Positions 15,573 to 23,611 of a stretch of DNA of 46,932 nt are shown piece by piece. Location of the stretch: positions 1 to 46,932 of the forward strand of contig CANDNO010000015.1 in NCBI GenBank assembly GCA_947386115.1, read 5' to 3'. A program made the translations under genes and the position numbers. The notes below the pieces were generated by a model. The model searched no databases. It saw only the letters and a program-made list of their open reading frames with translations, and had not been told where the DNA came from. The DNA comes from an uncultured Muribaculaceae bacterium. Lineage in GTDB: Bacteria > Bacteroidota > Bacteroidia > Bacteroidales > Muribaculaceae. The first letter of the stretch is position 1; every line of letters begins with the position of its first letter.

Positions 15573-15772
15573 GATTCAGATATTTTCCCTGGTTGCATTG
15601 CAGCCCCAAAGAGCGCCAGCACCTGATTTACCTTATCGAGACGTAGAGTTTCCTTCCCCTGCTCAAGCTCACGTACAAAACGCAATCCCACCCCGGATTT
15701 CTGAGACAGATCAACTTGCGTAAGCCCGAACTGCTTGCGCATCTCCTTTACATATTTTGCTAACTGAGTCAT
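15569..15772 (-). CDS. hipB: HipB-like XRE-family antitoxin/repressor
   Basis: A 67-residue helix-turn-helix protein (QFGLTQVDLSQKSGVGLRFV with the turn at about residues 15-35, then RELEQGKETLRLDKVNQVLALFG). It is the first gene of the hipB-hipS-hipT operon. The reading frame extends upstream to 15811, but a TATCTTTG promoter box on this strand lies inside that extension at 15794-15801, so the start is the ATG at 15772. Three TATACCC-type dyad sites cover the promoter, so autorepression is expected. Small, acting as DNA-bound dimer by family precedent. Confidence 0.9.
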   Translation of the reverse strand: MTQLAKYVKEMRKQFGLTQVDLSQKSGVGLRFVRELEQGKETLRLDKVNQVLALFGAAMQPGKISES

Positions 15773-15777
15773 ACAAA

Positions 15778-15877
15778 TATACCCTTTTGGGTGCAAAGAT
15801 AATGAATTCATCCAAATCTATACCATAAAGGGTATAAAATATTTTGCAGCTATCACAACTATACCCTTTAGGTTATA
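15778..15877 (-). promoter_or_regulatory. hipBST promoter and operator array
   Basis: Minus-strand -7 box TATCTTTG at 15794-15801, start near 15787. Three related dyads: TATACCCTTTTGGGT (15778-15792, covering the start site), TATACCATAAAGGGTATA (15819-15836, perfect TATACC/GGTATA arms) and TATACCCTTTAGGTTATA (15860-15877). A possible opposite-facing box (ATTTTGC) lies between the last two. Binding by HipB is inferred. Confidence 0.75.
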
Positions 15878-15880
15878 TTC

Positions 15881-16230
15881 GTAAGAAAACAGCAAGAGGC
15901 TGGGCGATCTTCATTGTTGGCGGCGGTGAGCCGTCGAAAGATGACGGTGCGCGCACTGACATCTTTCGACCACCTCCCGCCTATGGGCAACTGCGGAACA
16001 CCGAGAACCGGCAACGCCTCCGAGGTTTGGCAACGGCTGCGCTGATGTCACCTCTGAGACTTATTGCTGTTCCTCCGTGTTCTTTTCCTTCGTTGCCAAA
16101 TATGGATTTTACGGCCGCCCGGTCACTTACCGCTTATCAGCAGCCACCTGTCGAAGACTATGCCGATTTGCTCGTACCTCACTGCATTGGCATAGACTTC
16201 GCCTTAATGGGGCTGTATTACATATCTGCC
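15881..16230 (+). other. Palindrome-rich gap between hipBST and AbiE genes
   Basis: A plus-strand frame (15844-16281, up to 145 residues) runs through it, but its composition is unconvincing and it overlaps the AbiEii gene. Two perfect inverted repeats stand out: GTCGAAAGATG 15933-15943 with CATCTTTCGAC 15960-15970 (a GTGCGCGCAC palindrome in the loop), and TTTGGCAACG 16026-16035 with CGTTGCCAAA 16091-16100. It could be a decayed mobile-element edge; I cannot identify it. Confidence 0.35.
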
Positions 16231-17094
16231 TTATGCTTTTTTCAGTTGTTCCCAGAAAGGCTGGAGATGATTTACTATTGATTTATGGACCTCCATAAAT
16301 GGCGGAAGATCAAGTTTCATTTTACGAATGTAGTTATTCCATTGTAGCTTGAGCATCTTGTCATTTCCAAAGTCATCGCTGAAAAAATCATGCTGCCCGA
16401 CATATTGAGTTCCACGGTTGCGGAATGTGGCAGCTATAGCCTCTAATAGAACAGTATCTTCAAAACTATGTACGGATAATATGCGATAAAGGTCAAAATA
16501 GTCTTTCATCCGGCTGTTAAACCGACCTCTGTCTATCATGGTCTGGAATTTCTCTGCAACGACTGTTTCCAGTGAATATGCCATAATAGCCGGCTCTTCC
16601 ATAGTTTCAAATACAGTAGGATATTCCAACTCCATAGGTCTTGGAATTATTACATCTCCGAATCCTACATCAAGCGTCAGATTCTGTCTGTAAGTACCAA
16701 TATTGGCGCCCATGCTTATTCTCACTCCGGGGTATTTCTTTTCAACAGTGATGTTCTCAGCTGTAATGGTCCGCGGCAGAAACGTGATTCCGTCTTCCGG
16801 ATAGGACATTGCTGCAATCTCCCTGAAAGACTTCAGAATACTCTCCTTATCATTGTCTATGTGTCTCCCCATAAAATCCATATCCAACGTCGGACGCGGC
16901 ACGAACTCCTCAAAGGCGTAGAGCAAAGCGCCTCCTTTGAGAATGAATCTTTCCCGATACTCACTCTTTGAAAGACGGTACAGCAATCTTTCGTGGAGAA
17001 ATCTCACTACGAGTTGCTGGTATTTCTTGTTGTCGCCGTCCGCCATGTTCAGGAGGCGGGCCTTTATAGACTTTGCTTTGTCTGAATCTGTCAT
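16231..17094 (-). CDS. AbiEii/AbiGii-type nucleotidyltransferase toxin
   Basis: A 287-residue protein with the type IV toxin hallmarks: FILKGGALLYAFEEF (GG at residues 54-55), then RPTLDMDF with D71 and D73 as metal-binding pair, and later VAEKFQTMI and RMKDYFDLYRI. Relatives (AbiEii, MenT) transfer nucleotides, in MenT to tRNA 3' ends, and block growth; AbiE gives abortive phage resistance. Its ATG overlaps the stop of the AbiEi-like antitoxin gene (ATGA). All core residues look intact, so the toxin is probably functional. Confidence 0.9.
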   Translation of the reverse strand: MTDSDKAKSIKARLLNMADGDNKKYQQLVVRFLHERLLYRLSKSEYRERFILKGGALLYAFEEFVPRPTLDMDFMGRHIDNDKESILKSFREIAAMSYPEDGITFLPRTITAENITVEKKYPGVRISMGANIGTYRQNLTLDVGFGDVIIPRPMELEYPTVFETMEEPAIMAYSLETVVAEKFQTMIDRGRFNSRMKDYFDLYRILSVHSFEDTVLLEAIAATFRNRGTQYVGQHDFFSDDFGNDKMLKLQWNNYIRKMKLDLPPFMEVHKSIVNHLQPFWEQLKKA

Positions 17095-17648
17095 AGTTTT
17101 ACTTGTAGTATTTGATGAAGCGTGGAAAATACCCTCAGTTTTTTAGCATATTCGGTCAGTCTTGAGAGATTTCTGTCCGATCGGCGCAGATAATTGTCAA
17201 TAATCTCGGTCATTACGTCAATGCCGATTTTGTTGCGGTATTTCACAGCGTCACAAACCGACCTCTCCATATCCGTAATAAGCAATCTTATTCCCTCTTC
17301 CTCGACCTCGGTTTTGCCAATTTCCAGCAATTCACTTCGCTGGAACACAAGCTTTATGTCAGGAAACGCAGGCAGGTTGATTTTACGACTTCTGGCAATA
17401 GCCATGTAGAAGGCATCGGGAATCTGCGTAGTGAGGTTATAATGTGACCATGCGGAATAAAGACAAAGAATACCCCCCGGAACAATCAAGTTCAGATCAA
17501 CTATACTTCCGGTAAGGGCATCGGGATCTGCATACAGACCATTACGAAGACGCACAAGTTCGCCCTCCCTTACCGCGGCCAGTATCTTTCGATACTCAGG
17601 ATTATTGTCCCGGTCAGCCCTTATTATGCCATTGTCATTTTGAATCAT
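17091..17648 (-). CDS. AbiEi-type antitoxin/transcriptional regulator
   Basis: A 185-residue protein. The N-terminal winged-helix part (EYRKILAAVREGELVRLRNG, then LYADPDALTG) is the AbiEi antitoxin DNA-binding domain, and the remainder (ILCLYSAWSHYNLT, IARSRKINLPAFP, TDMERSVCDAVKY) is the AbiEi C-terminal domain. In studied type IV systems this protein represses its promoter by binding inverted repeats and counteracts the toxin without strong complex formation. First gene of the two-gene operon, with a promoter box 25 bases upstream. Confidence 0.9.
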   Translation of the reverse strand: MIQNDNGIIRADRDNNPEYRKILAAVREGELVRLRNGLYADPDALTGSIVDLNLIVPGGILCLYSAWSHYNLTTQIPDAFYMAIARSRKINLPAFPDIKLVFQRSELLEIGKTEVEEEGIRLLITDMERSVCDAVKYRNKIGIDVMTEIIDNYLRRSDRNLSRLTEYAKKLRVFSTLHQILQVKL

Positions 17649-17672
17649 TTCGTTTAATAAACGGTTTCGTCA

Positions 17673-17680
17673 CAAAGATA
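17673..17680 (-). promoter_or_regulatory. Predicted -7 box of the AbiE operon
   Basis: Minus strand TATCTTTG; predicted start near 17666, about 18 bases before the AbiEi ATG. A TTTC sits near -33. CATCACAAA (minus strand) and a nearby TTTGTGACG could form an operator pair around it. Confidence 0.5.
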
Positions 17681-17762
17681 CTGCTTTTTTCTGAAAGTGC
17701 AGTGCGTTTGTGATGAAATAATGGCGAAATCGTGTCTATTTTTGACGATAGCATAAAAAGAT

Positions 17763-17795
17763 AACCGTCTGATTATCGCTGATAATCAGACGGTT
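17763..17795 (-). terminator. Terminator of tRNA-Ser
   Basis: Perfect 14-bp stem AACCGTCTGATTAT (17763-17776) with its complement 17782-17795 and a 5-base loop, followed on the minus strand by a T-run. Located 11 bases after the tRNA 3' end. Confidence 0.85.
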
Positions 17796-17806
17796 GCTTA
17801 AATGCT

Positions 17807-17894
<88 letters not shown>

Positions 17895-17935
17895 TTTTGT
17901 ATGATTTTTGTAAAGCCCTCTTGGTTTTACGTCTG

Positions 17936-17967
17936 CAAAGATAGGGGTTTCCTTTCAACTGTGCAAA
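17936..17967 (-). promoter_or_regulatory. Promoter of tRNA-Ser
   Basis: Minus-strand -7 box TATCTTTG (17936-17943) with a TTTG about 20 bases upstream, at the -33 position. A good full Bacteroidota promoter. Confidence 0.65.
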
Positions 17968-18025
17968 TTTTTCAACAACTTTTTATCGCCGCGCTGATTA
18001 ACAGTCTACCTACCTGCACTTTGCG

Positions 18026-18793
18026 TTACTCTCCGTGATTTACGATATAGTCTTTGACTTCCTGGAACAGGCGCGTTGCAAACACAAAGTCGTTGAGAGC
18101 TTCGTTGGATGTCTTGAATATTCTGTTCTTATCGCCTACCCAGGCTCGGTGACCTTTCTCGATGAAGATAATATTCTCGCCGATACCGAGCACCGAGTTC
18201 ATATCATGAGTATTTATTATGGTGGTGATATTATACTCATGGGTGATGTCGCTCAGCAACTCGTCGATTACAATCGAAGTCTTGGGATCAAGGCCCGAGT
18301 TGGGCTCGTCGCAGAACAGATAGCGCGGATTAAGCGCAATGGCACGAGCAATGGCGACGCGCTTCTGCATACCGCCTGATATCTCCGACGGATACTTGTT
18401 TTCGGCTCCGGTAAGATTCACGCGGCTGAGACAGAAATTGGCTCGTTCGAGCTGCTCTTCATGGCTCATATCCGAAAACATCACAAGCGGAAACATCACA
18501 TTGCCAAGCACCGTCTCTGAATCAAAAAGGGCCGAACCCTGGAAGAGCATACCTATCTCTTTACGTATAGCCTTGACCTGCTCGGCGTTCATCTTCAGGT
18601 AATCACGGCCGTCATACAGTATCTCACCCTGCTCGGGTCTTACGAGACCTACTATACTCTTCATCAACACAGTTTTACCCGAACCGCTCTGACCGATAAT
18701 CAGATTAGTCTTGCCGGTGTAGAATGTCGCGCTGACGTCATGAAGTATCGTCTTGCCGTCAAACGATTTTGTAAGGTTCTTGACTTCGATCAT
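18026..18793 (-). CDS. mlaF: MlaF-like ABC transporter ATPase (phospholipid transport)
   Basis: A 255-residue ABC ATPase. Walker A GQSGSGKT (about residues 36-43), signature ISGGMQKRVAIARAI, Walker B YLFCDEPNSGLDP and the H-loop NTHDMNSV are all present. The GLDP ending and the pairing with an MlaE permease place it in the Mla-type transporters that move phospholipids between the two membranes and keep outer-membrane lipid asymmetry. Its ATG overlaps the mlaE stop. An MlaD substrate-binding partner is not in the immediate vicinity. Confidence 0.93.
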   Translation of the reverse strand: MIEVKNLTKSFDGKTILHDVSATFYTGKTNLIIGQSGSGKTVLMKSIVGLVRPEQGEILYDGRDYLKMNAEQVKAIRKEIGMLFQGSALFDSETVLGNVMFPLVMFSDMSHEEQLERANFCLSRVNLTGAENKYPSEISGGMQKRVAIARAIALNPRYLFCDEPNSGLDPKTSIVIDELLSDITHEYNITTIINTHDMNSVLGIGENIIFIEKGHRAWVGDKNRIFKTSNEALNDFVFATRLFQEVKDYIVNHGE

Positions 18794-19539
18794 TGTAGCA
18801 GCAGTTTAGTTAAGATTACATCAAACAGCAATATAAGAATACTGCTCGACACGACTGCATTGGTACTGGCCTTGCCCACCTCTAGAGCGCCTCCCTTGAC
18901 GTAATAGCCAAAGAACGAAGCGACCGTAGCAATGATATAAGCAAACACGAGCGACTTGATGAGCGCATACCATACATACCATTCCTGGAAGAATGCCTGC
19001 AAACCGTAGACATACTTCGTTACACTGATCAGGTCGGTAGCCCACGCCACCGCGAGACCGCCAAGGAAAGCCGTGCCCATACACAGCAACACCAGGACGG
19101 GCATAAATAACACAAAAGCCACAACCTTAGGCAATACAAGGAAGTTTGACGAGTTGACACCCATTATGTCAAGGGCGTCAATCTGTTCGGTCACGCGCAT
19201 CGTACCAATTTCCGATGCTATATTCGAACCGACTTTACCGGCGAGAATAAGACAAAGAATCGAATTGGAAAACTCAAGCAGCACAATATCGCGCGTGGCA
19301 AGTCCCACCGAATAAGCCGGTATAAGCGGCGACGAAATATTCAGCTGCATCTGAATGGTTATCACAGCGCCAATGAACAGCGAGACGATTACCACGAGCG
19401 GTATAGAATCGACGCCAAGCTTGGAAACCTCCTGTAGCGTACGCTGCAGGAAGACGCGCCAGCGGTCGGGAATCGTAAAGACTCGCCTCATAAACAGGCA
19501 GTAACGTCCGAACTGTGATATTGAATTTATTAATAGCAT
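18790..19539 (-). CDS. mlaE: MlaE-like permease (phospholipid transport)
   Basis: A 249-residue membrane protein with the MlaE pattern: an amphipathic N-terminal interface helix (MLLINSISQFGRYCLFMRRV), then ELGPVL-like region replaced by TRDIVLLEFSNSILCLILAG, and ASEIGTMRVTEQIDALDIMG, a highly conserved MlaE motif, followed by three more membrane helices. The open frame extends to 19623, but a TACCTTTG promoter box at 19566-19573 and the family length point to the ATG at 19539. Overlaps mlaF by 4 bases. Confidence 0.92.
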   Translation of the reverse strand: MLLINSISQFGRYCLFMRRVFTIPDRWRVFLQRTLQEVSKLGVDSIPLVVIVSLFIGAVITIQMQLNISSPLIPAYSVGLATRDIVLLEFSNSILCLILAGKVGSNIASEIGTMRVTEQIDALDIMGVNSSNFLVLPKVVAFVLFMPVLVLLCMGTAFLGGLAVAWATDLISVTKYVYGLQAFFQEWYVWYALIKSLVFAYIIATVASFFGYYVKGGALEVGKASTNAVVSSSILILLFDVILTKLLLQ

Positions 19540-19565
19540 ATTGTTTTGCAATTGAAAATCGACTA

Positions 19566-19573
19566 CAAAGGTA
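19566..19573 (-). promoter_or_regulatory. Predicted -7 box of mlaEF
   Basis: Minus strand TACCTTTG; predicted start near 19559, 20 bases before the chosen mlaE ATG. It decides the mlaE start. Confidence 0.55.
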
Positions 19574-19776
19574 ACAATAACGATTGATTTTAAGACAATA
19601 TATTTGTCACAATAATTGGTCATTATTTCCAGGAAGCAAATATTAACAGTCCGGGCAAGTTATCGAACGCTACTTCGATGACACTTATTAACATTTATAA
19701 CCTGTTATACATCAGAAATTTGTGACACACATATATTAATAACAGCAAAAAGCTGTCGATTTATCAAAATAATTCG

Positions 19777-19784
19777 TATTTTTG
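19777..19784 (+). promoter_or_regulatory. Predicted -7 box of the etfBA-acd operon
   Basis: TATTTTTG, an exact TAnnTTTG match; start near 19791, 42 bases before the etfB ATG. It rules out the longer frame that begins at 19782. Confidence 0.6.
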
Positions 19785-19832
19785 CACAAAATTTTGCTTT
19801 GTGCATTTATATTAATTAAAAATACTAATAAT

Positions 19833-20708
19833 ATGAGTCTGAACATCATTGTACTCGCCAAGCAGGTGCCCGACACCCGCAATGTGGGTAAAGATGCAAT
19901 GAAAGAGGATGGCACAATCAATCGTGCGGCTCTGCCGGCCATCTTCAACCCCGAGGATCTCAACGCTCTCGAGCAGGCGCTGCGTCTCAAGGACGCCAAC
20001 CCCGGGTCAACTGTTACTATGCTTACAATGGGTCTGCCCCGCGCAGCCGAAGTAATCCGCGAAGCTATGTATCGCGGCGCCGACGGCGGCATCGTTCTCA
20101 CCGACCGCGTGCTTGGTGGTGCCGACACTCTGGCTACATCCTACTCGCTGGCACAGGCAGTTAAAAAGTTTGGTAAATACGACATCATCCTTGGCGGTCG
20201 CCAGGCTATCGACGGCGACACCGCTCAGGTAGGTCCCCAGATCGCCGAGAAACTCCACCTCCCCCAGGTTACATATGCCGAGGATATCCTTGGTATCGAA
20301 GACGGCAAGGTTATCGTCAAGCGTCGCCTCGAGCATGGTGTTGAGACCGTGAAGGCTCCCCTCCCCTGCGTCGTTACCGTAAACGGTTCGGCTCCCGACT
20401 GCCGTCCCCGCAACGCTCAGCGACTGATGAAGTACAAACGTGCCGTATCGACCAGCGAGAAAGCACATCTTGACGACAACCTCAAGGCATTTGTCGACGC
20501 CCACCCCTACCTCAACATCGACGAGTGGAGCGCAGCCTACGTTGAGGCCGACCCCGAGCAGATCGGTCTGCCCGGCTCGCCCACAAAGGTTAAAGCTATC
20601 GAGAACGTAGTGTTCACCGCCAAGGAGAGCCGCCGACTCGACAACAACGACCAGGAAATCGAGAACCTCATTGTCGAACTCATCGCCAACCACACCATCG
20701 GTGGTTAA
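19833..20708 (+). CDS. etfB: Electron transfer flavoprotein, beta subunit
   Basis: A 291-residue protein starting MSLNIIVLAKQVPDTRNVG, the typical EtfB N-terminus. The nucleotide-binding region VLGGADTLATSYSLA and GRQAIDGDTAQVGPQIAEKL (about residues 115-145) are conserved EtfB features. With EtfA it carries electrons from acyl-CoA dehydrogenase to the membrane quinone pool or another acceptor. First gene of a three-gene operon with strongly biased, C-ending codons, suggesting high expression. 22 bases separate it from etfA. Confidence 0.96.
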   Translation: MSLNIIVLAKQVPDTRNVGKDAMKEDGTINRAALPAIFNPEDLNALEQALRLKDANPGSTVTMLTMGLPRAAEVIREAMYRGADGGIVLTDRVLGGADTLATSYSLAQAVKKFGKYDIILGGRQAIDGDTAQVGPQIAEKLHLPQVTYAEDILGIEDGKVIVKRRLEHGVETVKAPLPCVVTVNGSAPDCRPRNAQRLMKYKRAVSTSEKAHLDDNLKAFVDAHPYLNIDEWSAAYVEADPEQIGLPGSPTKVKAIENVVFTAKESRRLDNNDQEIENLIVELIANHTIGG

Positions 20709-20730
20709 TGGACGGTAAATCATTAAGATC

Positions 20731-21756
20731 ATGTCACAGAATAATTTGATAGTATACTGCGAGATCGAAGACGGCAAGATTGCTGACGTGAGCCTCGAGC
20801 TCCTCACCAAGGGCCGCCAGCTCGCCACCAAGCTTGGCGTTGAACTCCAGGCAATCGTGATAGGCGACAAACTCAACGGCGTTGAGGAACAGGTATTCCC
20901 CTACGGCGTAGACACCCTCTACAAAGTCGAGGACTCTCGCCTCTATCCCTATACATCCAACCCCCACGCAGCCGTTCTCATCAACCTTTTCAAGGAGATC
21001 AAACCCCAGATCTGCCTGATGGGCGCCACCTGCATCGGCCGTGACCTCGGTCCCCGCGTTTCATCGTGCCTGCACAGCGGTCTTACCGCCGACTGTACCG
21101 CGCTTGAGATCGGTCCCCACAAAGACCCCAAGACCGGCAAAGAGTACACCGACCTCCTCTACCAGATTCGTCCCGCATTCGGCGGTAACATCGTAGCCAC
21201 CATCGTTAACCCCGACTGCCGTCCCCAGATGGCAACCGTACGTGAGGGCGTGATGAAGAAAGAAGTCTACGACGCCAACCACCAGGGCCAGGTAATCAAC
21301 CTCGAGGCTAAAGACTACGTTAGCGACACCGACTTTGTAGTAGAGATCATCGACCGCCAGATCGAGAAGTCGAAAGTAAACATCAAGAACTCACCCATCA
21401 TCGTAGCCGGCGGCTATGGCGTAGGCAGCAAGGAGAATTTCGACCTGCTCTTCGACCTCGCCAAGGTTCTTGGCGGTGAGGTAGGCGCATCGCGTGCCGC
21501 CGTCGACGCAGGCTTTATCGAGCACGAGCGTCAGATCGGCCAGACCGGTGTTACCGTTCGCCCCAAACTGTACATCGCCTGCGGTATCTCAGGCCAGATC
21601 CAGCACATCGCCGGCATGCAGGACAGCTCGATCATCATCTCTATCAACAATGATCCCAACGCACCCATCAACACCATCGCCGACTATGTTATCACCGGCA
21701 ACATGGAAGATATCGTGCCCAAGCTCATTAAATATTATAAGAAAAACTCCAAGTAA
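20731..21756 (+). CDS. etfA: Electron transfer flavoprotein, alpha subunit
   Basis: A 341-residue EtfA. The C-terminal FAD domain is clear: IIVAGGYGVGSKENFD, then GEVGASRAAVDAGF, RQIGQTGVTVRPKLYIACGI and SGQIQHIAGMQDSSIIISIN. The N-terminal domain contains GATCIGRDLGPRVSSCLHSG. Partner of EtfB, forming the soluble FAD/AMP electron carrier. Codon use is as biased as in etfB and the acyl-CoA dehydrogenase gene that follows 12 bases later, supporting one highly expressed operon. Confidence 0.97.
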   Translation: MSQNNLIVYCEIEDGKIADVSLELLTKGRQLATKLGVELQAIVIGDKLNGVEEQVFPYGVDTLYKVEDSRLYPYTSNPHAAVLINLFKEIKPQICLMGATCIGRDLGPRVSSCLHSGLTADCTALEIGPHKDPKTGKEYTDLLYQIRPAFGGNIVATIVNPDCRPQMATVREGVMKKEVYDANHQGQVINLEAKDYVSDTDFVVEIIDRQIEKSKVNIKNSPIIVAGGYGVGSKENFDLLFDLAKVLGGEVGASRAAVDAGFIEHERQIGQTGVTVRPKLYIACGISGQIQHIAGMQDSSIIISINNDPNAPINTIADYVITGNMEDIVPKLIKYYKKNSK

Positions 21757-21768
21757 GAATATACGGCA

Positions 21769-23478
21769 ATGGCTAATTTTTATACCGACAACCCCGACTT
21801 GCGTCACCACCTCTCGCATCCCTTGATGGAGAAAATCGTCGCTCTCAAAGAGCGCGACTACACCGACGCTGATAAATTTGACTACGCTCCGGTTGACTTT
21901 GCCGATGCAATGGACAACTACGACAAGGTTCTTGAAATCGTAGGCGACATCTGCGGCGGCAAGATTGCAGAAAACGCCGAGGGCGTTGACCATCAGGGTG
22001 CTTCTTGCTCTGACGGCCATGCTCACTATGCCGATGGCACAGTCGAGAACCTCGACCTCTGCCGCAAGGCCGGCCTCATGGGCATGGCAATGCCCCGCCG
22101 CCTCGGTGGCCTCAACTTCCCCATCACCCCCTATATCATGGCAGCCGACATCGTAAGCCGCGCCGATACAGGTTTCGAAAACCTCTGGGGACTGCAGGAC
22201 TGCGCCGAGACCATCTATGAGTTTGGCAGCGAAGAGCAGAAACAGAAATACATCACCCGCGTGTGCCAGGGCGAGACCATGTCGATGGACCTCACCGAGC
22301 CCGATGCAGGCTCCGACCTCCAGTCGGTTATGCTCAAGGCAACCGAGCAGCCCGACGGCACATGGCGTCTTAACGGCGTTAAGCGCTTCATCACCAACGG
22401 TGACAGCGACATTCACCTCGTGCTCGCCCGCTCCGAGGACGGCACCAAGGACGGCCGCGGCCTGTCAATGTTCATCTACGACAAGCGCGACGGCGGTGTA
22501 ACCGTTCGCCGCATCGAGAACAAGATGGGCATCAAGGGTTCACCCACATGTGAGCTCGTTTACAAAAACGCCAAGGCCGAGCTCTGCGGCTCACGTCGCA
22601 TGGGTCTTATCAAATACGTTATGGCCCTCATGAACGGCGCCCGCCTCGGCATCGCCGCCCAGTCGGTTGGCGTCAGCGAGATCGCCTATCGCGAGGCTCT
22701 CCAGTATGCCCGCGAGCGCCAGCAGTTCGGCAAGCCCATCATCGAGTTCCCCGCAGTCTACGAGATGCTCTCTGTAATGAAAGCCAAACTCGACGCTTCT
22801 CGCTGCCTCCTCTACGAGACAGCACGCTACGTAGACCTCTACAAAGCCTACGAGGATGTCGAGAAAGAGCGCAAACTCACACCCGAGGAGAAAGCCGAGC
22901 TCAAGGTTTACCGCAAGTATGCCGACGCCTGCACTCCCCTTGCCAAGGGTCTCAGCTCAGAGTACTGCAACCAGAATGCCTACGACTGCATCCAGGTTCA
23001 CGGTGGCTCAGGCTTCATGAAAGACTACGCCTGCGAGCGCGTTTACCGCGATGCACGCATCACATCTATCTACGAGGGTACCACCCAGCTGCAGGTTGTG
23101 GCAGCCATTCGCCACGTCACCACCGGCACCTACAAGGCCCTCATGGACATCTATGCAGCTATGCCTTTCAGCGAGGCTCTTGCCCCCGTCAAGGAGCGTC
23201 TTGCAGCTCTCGCCGAGAAGTACCAGGCTGCTATCGATGCAGTACAGGCAGTCAACGACGCCGCCTACACCGACTTCATGGCACGCCGACTTGTCGAGAT
23301 GGCCGGTAACCTCGTGATGGCCTACCTGCTCGCCACCGATGCAAGCCGCTACAACAGCGAGTCGATGACAAAGAGCGCACAGGTTTACGCCAACATGGCC
23401 GAGGCCGAGGTCAACAAGCACAGCTCGTTTATCGCCTCGTTCAAACCCGAAGAGCTCGCCCTCTACACACAGGCATAA
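21769..23478 (+). CDS. Acyl-CoA dehydrogenase
   Basis: A 569-residue enzyme, longer than the usual 380, because of an extra C-terminal helical domain. The FAD/acyl signature SMDLTEPDAGSDLQSV (about residues 172-187) and the second signature QVHGGSGFMKDYACERVYRD leading into ITSIYEGTTQLQ are intact; the Glu of YEGT is the usual catalytic base. It would oxidise an acyl-CoA and pass electrons to the EtfBA encoded just upstream, in either fatty-acid/amino-acid catabolism or, reversed, crotonyl-CoA-type reduction. Substrate unclear. A strong terminator follows. Confidence 0.95.
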   Translation: MANFYTDNPDLRHHLSHPLMEKIVALKERDYTDADKFDYAPVDFADAMDNYDKVLEIVGDICGGKIAENAEGVDHQGASCSDGHAHYADGTVENLDLCRKAGLMGMAMPRRLGGLNFPITPYIMAADIVSRADTGFENLWGLQDCAETIYEFGSEEQKQKYITRVCQGETMSMDLTEPDAGSDLQSVMLKATEQPDGTWRLNGVKRFITNGDSDIHLVLARSEDGTKDGRGLSMFIYDKRDGGVTVRRIENKMGIKGSPTCELVYKNAKAELCGSRRMGLIKYVMALMNGARLGIAAQSVGVSEIAYREALQYARERQQFGKPIIEFPAVYEMLSVMKAKLDASRCLLYETARYVDLYKAYEDVEKERKLTPEEKAELKVYRKYADACTPLAKGLSSEYCNQNAYDCIQVHGGSGFMKDYACERVYRDARITSIYEGTTQLQVVAAIRHVTTGTYKALMDIYAAMPFSEALAPVKERLAALAEKYQAAIDAVQAVNDAAYTDFMARRLVEMAGNLVMAYLLATDASRYNSESMTKSAQVYANMAEAEVNKHSSFIASFKPEELALYTQA

Positions 23479-23501
23479 ACAAATCCACTAAAAATAATCA
23501 G

Positions 23502-23549
23502 GCGGCTGATTTGCAACACAACTTCAGCAAATCATCCGCTTGCTTTTTT
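23502..23549 (+). terminator. Intrinsic terminator of the etf operon
   Basis: Stem GCGGCTGATTTGC (23502-23514) with GCAAATCATCCGC (23527-23539), one mismatch, 12-base loop, followed by TTGCTTTTTTT. Confidence 0.85.
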
Positions 23550-23611
23550 TCTTGGATTCGATGTCACGATTTGCGACATTGCTACGTCTATATAATATCA
23601 AACTAACCGGG

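Noticed and set aside
15844-16281. 145-codon plus-strand frame as a gene
   Set aside because: It overlaps the operator array and the AbiEii gene, has no plausible domain and has unnatural composition in its first third; kept only as a note on the gap.
20007-23421. Long minus-strand frames opposite etfB, etfA and the acyl-CoA dehydrogenase gene
   Set aside because: They are shadows caused by the strong codon bias of the plus-strand genes; translations are low-complexity V/G/A-rich and match no family.
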